A stretch of 64,000 nucleotides of DNA. It comes from Microvirga sp. GTDB lineage: Bacteria; Pseudomonadota; Alphaproteobacteria; Rhizobiales; Beijerinckiaceae. The notes beneath the pieces are model-generated. The model searched no databases. It saw only the letters and a list, made by a program, of their open reading frames with translations, and had not been told where the DNA came from. Numbering within the stretch: the first letter of the stretch is position 1; the number at the start of each line of letters is the position of its first letter. Below, one piece after another: positions 26,409 to 35,455 of the stretch. The DNA lies in the NCBI RefSeq assembly GCF_014699075.1, contig NZ_JACXAB010000003.1, positions 1-64,000 on the forward strand. Reading direction: 5' to 3'. The translations under genes and the position numbers were made by a program.

Positions 26409-27224
26409 TCAAGCCGAGATGCGCTTGGCTCGAGCGGGGAGCGGGTCGATCAGAGGGAAAAGGACGAGACCCGCGAGGAAACCGCCAAGATGCGCCTCCC
26501 AGGCAATGCTCGCATCCGTGATCCCCAACGGCTGGACGAAGGCGAACACGTAATTGGCCGCGAACCAGATCCCGAGGAAGATCAGAACCTGCCGGTTGCG
26601 GACCATGTGCCCCAGGGTTTCCCGGGGCCGCTCGTGGGGCTGCGTCAGGCGCCCCTCCCAATGCCACGAGGCCGGGGCGAACATGAACCAGGAGGCCGCG
26701 GCCATGAGACCCGACACGGCTCCGGAGGCGCCGATCATCGGCAGAACCTGCAAGGGGTTCATAACCGCGTAGAGAACCGCTCCAGCGATCGCGGACACGG
26801 CCGAGAGGATGAAAAACCGCCCGGCGCCGCAACGGCGGACGATCGGCGTCCCGAAGGCAGCCAGCCAGACGCTGTTGATCAGCACATGGGCCCAGGACCC
26901 ATGCAGGAAGGCATAGGTCAAAGCCGTCCAGGGCCTGCCCTCCTGGCCTTCGAGAACATACTGCGCCAGGGCCATCAGCGGCGTGATCGTGTCGTCCGCC
27001 ACGCCCTCCCGCAGGGGCCTCATCACGTCCTCGACCTCAACGCTTCCAAAGGCCGCGGACAAGCGGGCCGGAATCACCGACCAGTCGATGATCAGCATGA
27101 AGTCCGATTCGTCGGACAGGAGCAGCCGGACGGCATGGATGCCGATCAGCGCCACGAGGCAGAGACCGATGACGGCAGGGAGGTTGAGGATCGGCTCACG
27201 AGCACGGGTCGGGTGTGGAGACAT
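26409..27224 (-). CDS. rhomboid-family intramembrane serine protease
   Basis: The 271-residue protein has seven or so membrane helices. The rhomboid catalytic dyad is present: Ser167 in GASGAVSG and His245 in WEAHLGGFLAG. The oxyanion pair His113 and Asn117 (HVLINSVWLAAFG) also fits. A periplasmic or cytosolic insertion lies between the first two helices. It cleaves transmembrane segments; the substrate is unknown. The start is ATG 27224 without a strong binding site. Confidence 0.92.
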   Translation of the reverse strand: MSPHPTRAREPILNLPAVIGLCLVALIGIHAVRLLLSDESDFMLIIDWSVIPARLSAAFGSVEVEDVMRPLREGVADDTITPLMALAQYVLEGQEGRPWTALTYAFLHGSWAHVLINSVWLAAFGTPIVRRCGAGRFFILSAVSAIAGAVLYAVMNPLQVLPMIGASGAVSGLMAAASWFMFAPASWHWEGRLTQPHERPRETLGHMVRNRQVLIFLGIWFAANYVFAFVQPLGITDASIAWEAHLGGFLAGLVLFPLIDPLPARAKRISA

Positions 27225-27507
27225 GCAATACTTTTGTACGAGACGGCTGCCGGGGGATTTCCGGAGGGGTGGTGGCGCGACCTAACCTCTATTTGGCCTC
27301 TCAGTCGAGAAAAACCAACTACTTAGCGGCAGAAGAGCTTAACGAAGAGGAAGGCTGATTGCCTCCAACCTGTGCCCCTGATAATTTTTATTAACCATAA
27401 CGGAACCGGTCGAAGCGCGACGCGTTAACTCACCTTTTACTTTCCGCTTGAGCCCCAAATGTAACCATGTCAGTTTGGTTAAAAGAACGTTAACCGGCTG
27501 GTGGGGC

Positions 27508-28191
27508 ATGCGGCAGGATTATTTCAAGAACGGCCTTTTCTGTGGCTTAAATGAGAAGTCGGCGTTTTCCGGCACATTCATCAAAACAGTTCTCCTTGGA
27601 CTTTCCCTCCTGTTTTCCGGTGCTGCCGCTCAGGCCCAAACCCTTGCGTCCCTGCCCGTCAACAGCGCCCCGATCTCGAGCGTCGGCGCTGCCAAGCCGC
27701 TCCTCGGCTGGTCCCAGTTTTGCGAGAAGTTCCGTTCCGAATGCACCGTCGATGTGACGGAAGCCGACAGGATCGAGCTGACGCCTCAGGCGTGGAAGAC
27801 CATCGTGTCGATCAATCAGCGCGTGAACTCGAGCATCAAGGCCGTGACGGACGCGGATCACTTCGGTGTCGTGGACACCTGGGGCTTCCCGGATGACGGC
27901 AAGGGCGACTGCGAGGACTTCCAGCTTCTGAAGCGCCGCCTGCTCGTGGAGGCCGGCCTGCCCCGCCGGGCCATGCGCATGACGGTGGTGATCGACGAAC
28001 TCGGCGAAGGCCATGCGGTGCTGATGGTTCGCACCAACCGCGGCGACTTCGTCCTCGATAACAAGATTTCCTCGGTTCTGCCCTGGCACCGCACCGGCTA
28101 TGTCTACATCAAGCGCGAGAGCCAGGACGCGACCGGCTGGGTTTCGCTGGGCGGCATCGTCTCGTCGCCGACCACCACGGCAAATCGCTAA
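27508..28191 (+). CDS. bacterial transglutaminase-like cysteine proteinase (BTLCP)
   Basis: The 227-residue product from ATG 27508 has a signal peptide ending GAAAQAQ. The catalytic triad of the family is Cys135 (GKGDCEDFQL), His169 (GEGHAVLMV) and Asp184 (FVLDNKI). LapG, a BTLCP member, cleaves adhesins in the periplasm under c-di-GMP control. Here no lapD or adhesin gene is adjacent, so the role is open. The region before it (27225-27507) is AT-rich and holds only promoter-like sequence. A terminator follows. Confidence 0.9.
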   Translation: MRQDYFKNGLFCGLNEKSAFSGTFIKTVLLGLSLLFSGAAAQAQTLASLPVNSAPISSVGAAKPLLGWSQFCEKFRSECTVDVTEADRIELTPQAWKTIVSINQRVNSSIKAVTDADHFGVVDTWGFPDDGKGDCEDFQLLKRRLLVEAGLPRRAMRMTVVIDELGEGHAVLMVRTNRGDFVLDNKISSVLPWHRTGYVYIKRESQDATGWVSLGGIVSSPTTTANR

Positions 28192-28198
28192 GATTTCA

Positions 28199-28230
28199 AA
28201 GCCGGCGTTTTCAAGCGCCGGCTTGTTCAT
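28199..28230 (+). terminator. terminator after the BTLCP gene
   Basis: AAGCCGGCG at 28199-28207 pairs with CGCCGGCTT at 28216-28224, followed by GTTCATTT. Confidence 0.75.
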
Positions 28231-28265
28231 TTCCCCACAATCGATGTCAGAAGACTTCAGGCGGA

Positions 28266-28796
28266 TCAGTCGATCCGCCTTATTTTTTGGGCGAAGCGCT
28301 GCCAGTTCTCCACATAGCTCCTGGCAGACGCGCGAAGCCGCTCGATGGCCTCGGCATCCAGCACCCGGATTGCCTTCGCCGGAGCGCCGACAATCAGAGA
28401 ATTATCGGGAAAGACCTTGCCTTCGGTGACGAGCGCATTGGCACCCACCAGGCAATTGGCGCCGATGCGCGCGTAGTTGAGCACCGTGGCGCCCATGCCG
28501 ATCAGGGAGTTCTCCCCGAGAGTGCAGCCGTGGAGGATGGCCCTGTGCCCGATGGTACATCCTGCACCGACGCTCAGCGGCGCGCCCATGTCCGTGTGAA
28601 GCAGCGCGCCTTCCTGAATGTTGGTCGCCTCGCCGATATCGATAAGCTCGTTGTCGCCCCGCAGCACGGCGCCGAACCAGACGCCGACATCCTGCCCCAG
28701 CCGGACCTTGCCGATCACATGGGCATCCGGAGCGATCCAGAAGCGACCGGGTTCAGGAAGGATCGGAGCGGTGTCGTCGAGGCTGTAGATCGGCAT
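28266..28796 (-). CDS. gamma-carbonic anhydrase family protein
   Basis: The 176-residue protein is a left-handed beta-helix built of hexapeptide repeats (VIGKVRLGQDVGVWFGAVLR, IGEATNIQEGALLHTD). The metal-binding histidines lie in LLHTD and CTIGHRAILHG. It resembles YrdA/PaaY-type proteins, which are trimeric zinc proteins with weak or no carbonic anhydrase activity. The DUF3126 gene lies 59 bases upstream on the same strand. Confidence 0.88.
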   Translation of the reverse strand: MPIYSLDDTAPILPEPGRFWIAPDAHVIGKVRLGQDVGVWFGAVLRGDNELIDIGEATNIQEGALLHTDMGAPLSVGAGCTIGHRAILHGCTLGENSLIGMGATVLNYARIGANCLVGANALVTEGKVFPDNSLIVGAPAKAIRVLDAEAIERLRASARSYVENWQRFAQKIRRID

Positions 28797-28855
28797 CGAT
28801 GGTCCAGCAGAGAAAAGCAGCAGGACCTCGAGGGAGGCCTGCTGCGAAAAAGCGC

Positions 28856-29068
28856 CTAATCCTCGAGATCCGTGTCGAGGATCGCCATGGTGAAGTTGAA
28901 GGAGCGGTCCCCATCCTCGTCGTCGACGAACAGAACGCCGACGAATTCCTCACCGATGTAAACTTCCGCTGAATCGGCCTTCTTCGGCCGCCCGACGACG
29001 CGGATCGAGTGGTTCGCAAAGGTCTGGCGCAGGTAGCGCTCGACTTTAGCCATCTCGGTTTTATCCAC
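28856..29068 (-). CDS. DUF3126 family protein
   Basis: The 70-residue protein is read from GTG 29068, which has AAAGGA upstream and matches the usual N-terminus (VDKTEMAKVERYLR). The highly conserved end SAEVYIGEEFVGVLFVDDED and RSFNFTMAIL identify the family. It is small, acidic and cytoplasmic, with unknown function, and is common next to cysE in Rhizobiales. It lies between cysE and the gamma-carbonic anhydrase gene, all on one strand. Confidence 0.85.
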   Translation of the reverse strand: MDKTEMAKVERYLRQTFANHSIRVVGRPKKADSAEVYIGEEFVGVLFVDDEDGDRSFNFTMAILDTDLED

Positions 29069-29158
29069 TACAGGTCCTTTCTTAACTCTACGGTTGCTGC
29101 ACTTGCCATGCCCGGCAAACGCGAGCAAGCGGCGTTAGGTCCCGGACGGATCCCGTCC

Positions 29159-29995
29159 TCAGATTCCGTCGGTGTCGGAGAAACAATGATTCATGGACCG
29201 GGCCGGCTCCGCGCATCCGGCTGTACCAACGACCTTGGCGGGAACACCGGCCACCGTGGCATTATGGGGCACGGGCTTGAGCACGACAGAGCCTGCGGCG
29301 ATTCTCGCGCAATGGCCGACCTCGATATTGCCGAGGATCTTGGCGCCGGCCCCGATGAGCACGCCCTGGCGGATCTTGGGATGACGGTCGCCCCGCTCCT
29401 TGCCGGTTCCGCCCAGCGTCACGTCCTGGAGCATCGAGACATTGTCCTCGATGACCGCGGTGGCGCCCACCACGAGCCCCGTCGCGTGATCGAGGAAGAT
29501 GCCGCGTCCGATGCGGGCTGCCGGATGAATGTCGGTCTGGAAAGCCTCGGACGAGCGGCTCTGAAGGTAGAGGGCGAAATCCTGCCGCCCCCTCTTCCAG
29601 AGCCAGTGAGCCAGCCGATGGGTTTGTATGGCGTGGAAACCCTTGAAGTAGAGCACGGGCTCGACGGCCCGGGTGACCACGGGATCCCGGTCGAGCACGG
29701 CGCTGATGTCCGCCCTCATGGCCGCCCCGATGCTGCGGTCGTTCTCCACGGCCTCGAGGAAAACCTGCTCGATAATGTCGGACGGCAAAGCCGCATGGCC
29801 CAGCCGTGAGGCGACCCGGTGAATCACCGCAGCCTCCAGGCTTGGCTGGTGCAGAATGGCGCTCAGCACGAAGCCAGCCATCGCCGGCTCCGCCTGGACG
29901 ATGGCCTCGGCCTCGGAGCGGAGACGGTCCCAGACCGGATCGACCTTTCCGGCCACCGCATCGGGGGCTCCCGGCTTCAGGCGGGTTTGTGTCAT
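29159..29995 (-). CDS. cysE: serine O-acetyltransferase
   Basis: The 278-residue enzyme makes O-acetylserine, the carbon acceptor for cysteine synthesis. It has the N-terminal helical domain (VWDRLRSEAEAIVQAEPAM), then YFKGFHAIQTHRLAHWLW, and the hexapeptide beta-helix with DHATGLVVGATAVI and GGTGKERGDRHPKI. The start is ATG 29995 with GGAGACG. The C-terminal tail that binds cysteine or the OASS enzyme in homologues ends here with CFSDTDGI, the Ile fitting the complex-forming tail. A 44-base palindrome lies just upstream. Confidence 0.94.
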   Translation of the reverse strand: MTQTRLKPGAPDAVAGKVDPVWDRLRSEAEAIVQAEPAMAGFVLSAILHQPSLEAAVIHRVASRLGHAALPSDIIEQVFLEAVENDRSIGAAMRADISAVLDRDPVVTRAVEPVLYFKGFHAIQTHRLAHWLWKRGRQDFALYLQSRSSEAFQTDIHPAARIGRGIFLDHATGLVVGATAVIEDNVSMLQDVTLGGTGKERGDRHPKIRQGVLIGAGAKILGNIEVGHCARIAAGSVVLKPVPHNATVAGVPAKVVGTAGCAEPARSMNHCFSDTDGI

Positions 29996-30019
29996 GATCG
30001 TCTCCTGCCGGCTATGCTG

Positions 30020-30063
30020 GCCCATCCTGCGGAAAACCAGGGCTGGTTTTCCGCAGGATGGGC
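30020..30063. repeat. near-perfect 44-base palindrome between cysE and the enoyl-CoA hydratase gene
   Basis: A 21-base arm (30020-30040, starting GCCCATCCTGCGG) is followed by two bases and its exact reverse complement (30043-30063). It starts about 25 bases before the cysE start codon, so it would form a very stable hairpin in the cysE leader. It could be an attenuator, an operator for a large dimer, or a mobile palindrome. Confidence 0.85.
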
Positions 30064-30119
30064 TATTGCCTCAAACATAGATAAGAAGCCGAGGCCCTTA
30101 CTACAGATCCAAACGAGCC

Positions 30120-30920
30120 ATGACCTACTCTTTTTCGTCAGCGACATCCAAGCTTGGCGTTTCGCCCAGCGGCGGCATTGCCACCTTGTCCATCGACAAC
30201 GTTGCTAAGCACAATGCGGTGGACCTGGAGATGTGGAAGGCCTTCCCGTCGCTCATGCAGGCTCTCGACCGGGATCCGGATATCCGGGTGATCATCCTGA
30301 GGGGCGCCGGACAAGCCTCCTTCGCCTCTGGTGCCGATATCGCCGAGTTCGCGACGGTGCGCGCTAACGCCGAGGGCGGCCGCCTCTACGAGGCCGCCAA
30401 CGAGGCGGCCTTCTGGGCCGTCGCCCACTGCTCCAAACCCGTGATCGCCATGATTCGTGGCTTCTGCCTCGGCGGCGGCTTCGGCCTTGCCCTTTCCTGC
30501 GACCTGCGGGTTGCCTCGGAGAGTGCCGTCTTCGGCATTCCGGCCGCACGGCTCGGGGTCGGATATCCTCCCGGTGCCATGAAGCTCGTGACCGCTGCCG
30601 TCGGCGCGCCCGCCGCGAAGGACCTGTTCTTCACGGCACGGCGGCTTGACGCCAAAGAGGCACATCGCCTCGGCGTCGTGCAGCGGCTGGTTCAGGATGA
30701 CGAACTCGAATCGGTCACGCGGGCGCTTGCCGAGGGGATTGCGGAGAACGCGCCCCTGACGATCAGGGCTGCCAAGGCGGCTATCGACGAAGCCGCCGGC
30801 GTGGCGCACCCGAATGCCGATTCCGTGGCTCTTGCCGACATATGCTTCGATAGCGCCGATGCCGTGGAGGGCCGCGAGGCCTTCCTGCAAAAGCGCAGGC
30901 CGGTCTTCACAGGCCGGTAA
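30120..30920 (+). CDS. enoyl-CoA hydratase/isomerase-family protein, catalytic residues altered
   Basis: The 266-residue protein has the crotonase fold with both oxyanion-hole segments: ASFASGADIAEF and GFCLGGGFGLALSCDLR. The two glutamates of true enoyl-CoA hydratases are not evident: the matching stretch reads FGIPAARLGVGYPPGAMK, with Ala in place of the usual Glu after Pro. It may therefore catalyse another crotonase reaction. The ATG lies about 57 bases beyond the 44-base palindrome. Its stop is two bases from the stop of the convergent methyltransferase. Confidence 0.85.
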   Translation: MTYSFSSATSKLGVSPSGGIATLSIDNVAKHNAVDLEMWKAFPSLMQALDRDPDIRVIILRGAGQASFASGADIAEFATVRANAEGGRLYEAANEAAFWAVAHCSKPVIAMIRGFCLGGGFGLALSCDLRVASESAVFGIPAARLGVGYPPGAMKLVTAAVGAPAAKDLFFTARRLDAKEAHRLGVVQRLVQDDELESVTRALAEGIAENAPLTIRAAKAAIDEAAGVAHPNADSVALADICFDSADAVEGREAFLQKRRPVFTGR

Positions 30921-30922
30921 GC

Positions 30923-31414
30923 TCAGGTATTCCGGCGATACACGAAATAACGGCCCTCCGGCACGCTCGTCTGGGACGAGATGTCGGTGCAGGATGGCAT
31001 CTCGAAGGCACGGTCCGCGATCAGGAGCCCACCGGGCTGGAGCAGGGAATCGAGCAGGGGCGACAGCCGCAGAGCAAGCTGGCGGTTGGCCGTCTCGTCG
31101 CCGGTGCCGATATCAGTATGGATCAGCGCCGCCGAGCCCTGTCCCAATCGCTTGATGAAGGCCGGCAAGGTCTCGAAGATGTCCCCAACGATCAGGTAGC
31201 CTTCGGGCGGATAGCAATCCGGATGGGCCGCCGGGGAGCGCTCGAAGGCGTAGATCTCACGGCCGGGCAATCTGGTCCGCAGATGATCGTAGGTGCGGCC
31301 GTTGCCGAGGCCGAGTTCGAGAACCAGCCCTGTCGGACCGATTTCCTGAGCCGCCCAATTCAGGAGGTCGCGCTGGGCGGTCAGCCGCCGGATGACAGAA
31401 TCAAGTCGGGTCAT
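30923..31414 (-). CDS. class I SAM-dependent methyltransferase
   Basis: The 163-residue protein has the Rossmann motif I as GLVLELGLGNGRTYDHL, motif II acid as EIYAFERSP, then VGDIFETLP and ALIHTDIGTG. The length is short for the class, with only the core fold. The substrate is unknown. It lies on the same strand as the alpha/beta hydrolase, 59 bases downstream of it. Confidence 0.75.
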   Translation of the reverse strand: MTRLDSVIRRLTAQRDLLNWAAQEIGPTGLVLELGLGNGRTYDHLRTRLPGREIYAFERSPAAHPDCYPPEGYLIVGDIFETLPAFIKRLGQGSAALIHTDIGTGDETANRQLALRLSPLLDSLLQPGGLLIADRAFEMPSCTDISSQTSVPEGRYFVYRRNT

Positions 31415-31473
31415 TCGTCACTCCTGCCGGGACGGGCTACGGGAAGGTCTTTTTCAAAGGAAAGGCGAGCGCC

Positions 31474-32238
31474 TCAAGGACGCTGCGCCAAGAAGTCGAG
31501 CACGCCCTGCTTGTGCACCTTGTCGCCCACGGCGAGGTTGTGGTCGCGCCCCGGAATGTCGAGTGCAGTCGCGTTCGGGATCAGCCTGGCGAGTTCCGGC
31601 CCCGAGCCCGACACATCGTCCTTGGTGCCGACCGAGACCAGGGCCGGCAGCGTGATGGTGGCGACCTCCTCCCGGGTCAGCACCTGCCGCGACCCGCGGA
31701 TGCAGGCGGCCAAGGCCTTGAGGTCGCTGCCCGTCTGCTCGGCAAAGGCCCGGAACATGCGCTGCATGGGATCGGTGAGGTCGGCGAGGGAGGGCACCTC
31801 CATGGCATCGGCGATGCCGAGCGGCAGGCCGACACCCTCAACGAGGTGAATCCCTAAACCACCGAGGAGCATGGAGCGCATCCGCTCCGGGGCGGTGAGC
31901 GCCATATGGGCGGTGATCCGCGCGCCCATGGAATAGCCCATCACGTCGGCCCGTTCGATGCCGAGATGATCGAGCAGGCGCAGGCCGTCCTCCGCCATGC
32001 GATAGGAATTATAGGCCTCTGGATCGTAGAGCTTCTCGCTCTCCCCATGCCCCCGGTTGTCGAAAGCGACGACCCGGTATCCGGCCCGCGTGAGGGTCTT
32101 CACCCAGAGGGTGTTGACCCAGTTCACCGCATGGTTCGACGCGAAGCCGTGGATGAGCAGGATCGGATCGCCCTGCCCCTCATGAGGCGGAACGTCGACA
32201 TAGGCGATGCTGACGCCGTTGGAATTGAAGTAGCGCAT
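31474..32238 (-). CDS. alpha/beta-fold hydrolase
   Basis: The 254-residue protein from ATG 32238 has the oxyanion turn IHGFASNHAVNW, the nucleophile elbow GYSMG (Ser103), an acid near TKDDVSG and the catalytic His in GRDHNLAVG. It resembles cytoplasmic esterases and lactonase-like hydrolases. A longer in-frame start is rejected because the extra 41 residues are cysteine- and arginine-rich and unlike the family. The gene is divergent from the zinc protein gene at 32387. Confidence 0.85.
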   Translation of the reverse strand: MRYFNSNGVSIAYVDVPPHEGQGDPILLIHGFASNHAVNWVNTLWVKTLTRAGYRVVAFDNRGHGESEKLYDPEAYNSYRMAEDGLRLLDHLGIERADVMGYSMGARITAHMALTAPERMRSMLLGGLGIHLVEGVGLPLGIADAMEVPSLADLTDPMQRMFRAFAEQTGSDLKALAACIRGSRQVLTREEVATITLPALVSVGTKDDVSGSGPELARLIPNATALDIPGRDHNLAVGDKVHKQGVLDFLAQRP

Positions 32239-32386
32239 CGGACCGGTGGGTGTTGGAACCTGAGGAGGAAGCTCGGCGCACCCTAAGCACCCCCGGCGTC
32301 GGACGCAACGCTTGGAAATTTGCTCTAGGCGCATGGCCGATCGGCCATTATGGTGCGCCAAATTTCAACGCTTCAGGGCAACGGCA

Positions 32387-32650
32387 ATGGCTGACAAAGG
32401 CACTCCCCACTTCCACAACGATCCGGGCGTTCCCGTCATTCACGTGGGCTCGAAGGAGTTCATGTGCATCGGAGCGACGCCTCCTTTCGATCATCCCCAT
32501 GTGTTCATCGACATGGGCTATGACACAGAGACGATCTGCTCCTACTGCTCGACCCTGTTCAAATACGATCCCTCTCTGAAGTTTGACGAGGCCCGCCCGG
32601 CCGAATGCGTCTGGGAGCCCGATTTCGCCGGCTCGGCCGCTTCGCGCTAA
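32387..32650 (+). CDS. zinc-finger (CHCC) protein, NDUFS6-like
   Basis: The 87-residue protein carries the zf-CHCC pattern: Cys27 (EFMCIG), His36 or His38 (FDHPHVFID), Cys51 and Cys54 (ETICSYCSTLF). This is the fold of the 13-kDa zinc subunit NDUFS6 of mitochondrial complex I, which alphaproteobacteria encode as a small separate gene. It probably binds zinc at the peripheral arm of NADH dehydrogenase; this is inferred from the family. The FAD monooxygenase starts directly after its stop. Confidence 0.88.
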   Translation: MADKGTPHFHNDPGVPVIHVGSKEFMCIGATPPFDHPHVFIDMGYDTETICSYCSTLFKYDPSLKFDEARPAECVWEPDFAGSAASR

Positions 32651-33838
32651 GTGCAGCATCTCTCGATTGCGGTCGTCGGCGCCGGCATCGGCGGCCTGAC
32701 GGCGGCTCTGGCCTTGGCCCGGCAGGGGCACTCGGTCACGCTCGTCGAACGCAGGACCGGATTCAGCGAGGTCGGAGCCGGCCTTCAGCTGTCACCCAAT
32801 GCCAGCCGCATCCTCATCAAGCTCGGGCTTGGGCCGGCGCTTCGTCGGGCGGCGACGGAGCCGGAGCGCGTGGTCGTGCGCGCGATCCGCTCGGGCAAGC
32901 GCATCGGCGAGGTAGCCCTTGGCGCCTTCATGCGCGAGCGGTTCGAGGCACCCTACTGGGTCGTGCACCGCGCCGATCTCCAGACGATCCTGCTCGATGC
33001 CGTCCGCTCCGAATCATCGATCCGGCTTGTCATGGGACGAACGGTGGAGAGCGTCGAGACTGCCTCCTCACAAGCCTCCGTCACCTGGATCTCCGCCGGC
33101 GGAGCGCAGGAGACTCTCACGGCCGATCTGATCGTCGGCGCCGATGGCGTCTGGTCGAAGGTCCGCCAGCAACTCGACGACAGGGGGCAGCCCGCCTATC
33201 GCGGTTATGTCGCCTGGCGCGCCACCTTTGAGCGCAGCGCTGCTCCCGCCGAACTCGCAGGGGACGAAACGGGCCTCTGGCTCGGGTCACGGGGCCATGT
33301 GGTGCATTACCCGATTGCCGCAGGCCGGTTGATCAATGTTGTCGCCATCGAGAGAAGCCCCACGCCGGTGGAGGGCTGGGCCGCTCCAGGCCGGCGGGAG
33401 GATCTGCTCGCCCGCTATGCTTCGGCCGCCCCTGCCCTGCGCGACCTTCTCTCACGGCCGCAAGAATGGCTGCGCTGGTCGCTCTTCGATCATCCGGCCG
33501 GGCGCCTTGCCAAGGGCCGGACCGGCCTTCTCGGCGATGCCGCCCACCCGGTTCTGCCGTTCCTCGCCCAGGGAGCCGCAATGGCGATCGAAGAGGCGGC
33601 GACTCTTGCCTCTATGCTGCGCGAGAGCCCGACCGATATACCGCAGGCTCTCTCGGCTTATGAGAAGCAGCGCCTCGGGCGCGCCACCCGTGTCCAGAAG
33701 GAGGCCTACACCAACGGGCGCATCTACCATGCGGGTGCCCTGATTGCCTTCGGGCGTGATCAGGTCATGCGCCGTCTCGGCGCTGAGGGCATGACGAAGC
33801 GCTACGACTGGCTCTACGGCTTCCGCACCCCGGACTGA
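32651..33838 (+). CDS. FAD-dependent monooxygenase, salicylate hydroxylase type
   Basis: The 395-residue protein starts at GTG 32651, immediately after the zinc-protein stop. It has the FAD GxGxxG motif (VVGAGIGGLTAALALARQG), the middle DG motif (LIVGADGVWSKVR) and the GD motif (LLGDAAHPVLPFLAQGAAMA). This is the group A flavoprotein hydroxylase set. It uses NAD(P)H and oxygen on an aromatic or similar substrate. Coupling to the NDUFS6-like gene appears to be positional rather than functional. Confidence 0.88.
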   Translation: MQHLSIAVVGAGIGGLTAALALARQGHSVTLVERRTGFSEVGAGLQLSPNASRILIKLGLGPALRRAATEPERVVVRAIRSGKRIGEVALGAFMRERFEAPYWVVHRADLQTILLDAVRSESSIRLVMGRTVESVETASSQASVTWISAGGAQETLTADLIVGADGVWSKVRQQLDDRGQPAYRGYVAWRATFERSAAPAELAGDETGLWLGSRGHVVHYPIAAGRLINVVAIERSPTPVEGWAAPGRREDLLARYASAAPALRDLLSRPQEWLRWSLFDHPAGRLAKGRTGLLGDAAHPVLPFLAQGAAMAIEEAATLASMLRESPTDIPQALSAYEKQRLGRATRVQKEAYTNGRIYHAGALIAFGRDQVMRRLGAEGMTKRYDWLYGFRTPD

Positions 33839-33904
33839 GGAAGATCCGGCGCGCACGGTTGGGCTTGCGCTCAAGCCCGCAGCCCGATAACCCTCTTCCC
33901 CGAA

Positions 33905-33990
33905 GCGGACGTGGCGAAACCGGTAGACGCAAGGGACTTAAAATCCCTCGGGCTATGCCCGTGCGGGTTCGACCCCCGCCGTCCGCACCA
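33905..33990 (+). tRNA. tRNA-Leu (anticodon TAA)
   Basis: The acceptor stem GCGGACG pairs with CGTCCGC, and the discriminator A is followed by an encoded CCA. The anticodon loop reads CTTAAAA with anticodon TAA. A long variable arm (CTCGGGCTATGCCCGTG) marks a class II leucine tRNA, and GGTTCGACCC is the T arm. No attachment-site repeat of its 3' end was noticed downstream. Confidence 0.95.
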
Positions 33991-34194
33991 AATACATGAT
34001 CCCACTCATTACCGGCACCATCTTAAGCGGCGCAGATTCCGAGAGCCGACCTTTGCCTGCGCTAAATTCAGGCGGCTGCGACAATCAAAACGCCGAATTC
34101 CAAGGATTTTGCCGGAACGGCAAAGCCATCAGCAAAGTCTCTCAAGGAGAAATGAAGTGCCCGGGGCGACCCGAGCCATTGTAGGAGTCTGCCC

Positions 34195-35322
34195 ATGCCC
34201 ACCGTGATTGCCATCGAGGCCAAGCCCGTTGAATTCGAGGGAATCGATAGCGGCTTCGTCCACCTCTACCTCGTCAAGACCGTCACGGATGAACAGGGAC
34301 GTGTCATCTCGGAGAAGGTGATCCGAGGCACCGCGGGGTCGAACGGCGACCTTGAGACTCTGGTCGATGCCAATCTGGCGACCTCCGTCGACAGGAGAGG
34401 CTCGGACACCCCCGAGGAGAGGCACCGCGAAGTTCTCGATCTCGGCACCAGAGACGCCAACGATGTCTGGAAGGTCATGGTCCAGCATGCCAACAACATC
34501 GAGAAAGCGGATCTGGACTACAGCATCGACATCTTTCGCGAAGCTCCCGGAGGAGACCTGAACAGCAATTCCGTTGTCGCATCGGTGCTCCATTCGGTCG
34601 GCCTGAACTTGACCACGAGCTTTCCGGATAGTGTCAGCAGGTCCGATGCCCCTCTCTATGGGCAACTCCAGTATATGGACGTGGACGATGCCCTCTTTGG
34701 AACGGATAACACTGACCGGATCATGGGTGGTATTGGGAGCGACCGGATCATCGGCGGAAGGGAGAATGACCGTCTCTACGGGGAACCCGGAAATGACCGG
34801 ATGAGTGGTAGTTCCGGTAATGATGTTTTGTTTGGTGGCGATGGCAACGATATGTTGACCGGCGCATCCGGCAGCGATGCTCTCAATGGCGATAGTGGCA
34901 ACGACACTTTGGACAGCGGCTCCGGCACTGATGCTCTCAATGGCGGTAGCGGTGACGATCGTCTTTATTGCCAATCGGGCGCGGACATTCTTCGGAGCGG
35001 CTCGGGAATGGACGTCTTCGTCTATCATGCAGTCCCGAAAGGCTTGCCAGACGTAGATAATATTCGGGACTTCTCGGTCGCCGGGGATACATTCTTGCTG
35101 AACGACAAGGCGTTTACAGGTCTAGGACGTGAGGGTCAGTTGAGGTCTTCGGCTTTCTGGACTGGAACGGAAGCACATGACGCGAGCGATCGTATTATCT
35201 ATGATCGGACCAATGGTTTTCTCTATTATGATCAGGACGGCACCGGCGCGACTGAACAGGTTGCGTTCGCGAAACTCGCGGTGGGACTGAGAATGACATC
35301 GCTGGATTTCCAGGTGTTCTAG
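34195..35322 (+). CDS. RTX-type calcium-binding secreted protein
   Basis: The 375-residue protein starts at ATG 34195 behind AGGAG. Residues 1-160 form an unrecognised N-terminal domain without a signal peptide. Residues about 164-275 hold some twelve nonapeptide RTX repeats (GSDRIIGGREND, GNDVLFGGDGNDML), which bind calcium outside the cell. The C-terminal module (VAGDTFLLNDKAFTG, LYYDQDGTGATEQVAFAKL) ends MTSLDFQVF. It is expected to leave by type I secretion. No secretion genes are adjacent. Related C-terminal modules survive in fragments at 6556-6624 and 12309-12829. Confidence 0.88.
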   Translation: MPTVIAIEAKPVEFEGIDSGFVHLYLVKTVTDEQGRVISEKVIRGTAGSNGDLETLVDANLATSVDRRGSDTPEERHREVLDLGTRDANDVWKVMVQHANNIEKADLDYSIDIFREAPGGDLNSNSVVASVLHSVGLNLTTSFPDSVSRSDAPLYGQLQYMDVDDALFGTDNTDRIMGGIGSDRIIGGRENDRLYGEPGNDRMSGSSGNDVLFGGDGNDMLTGASGSDALNGDSGNDTLDSGSGTDALNGGSGDDRLYCQSGADILRSGSGMDVFVYHAVPKGLPDVDNIRDFSVAGDTFLLNDKAFTGLGREGQLRSSAFWTGTEAHDASDRIIYDRTNGFLYYDQDGTGATEQVAFAKLAVGLRMTSLDFQVF

Positions 35323-35368
35323 TAAAAACCTCATCGAATCCAGGGAACACCGGTGCTGTGATCGCAAG

Positions 35369-35398
35369 CGCTTGGTGTGCATGCCAGCACACCAAGCG
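35369..35398. terminator. perfect 12-bp hairpin after the RTX gene
   Basis: CGCTTGGTGTGC at 35369-35380 and GCACACCAAGCG at 35387-35398 are exact reverse complements around a six-base loop. There is no T-run, so it may be a processing or regulatory hairpin rather than a true terminator. Confidence 0.55.
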
Positions 35399-35455
35399 AT
35401 GCAGCCATTAGATATGGTCAAACGCGCCTCCGATCAGCACTTCTGGAGATGAACG

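Noticed and set aside
33905-34194. Possible integration site at the tRNA-Leu 3' end
   Set aside because: No repeat of the tRNA 3' end and no integrase gene was seen within the window.
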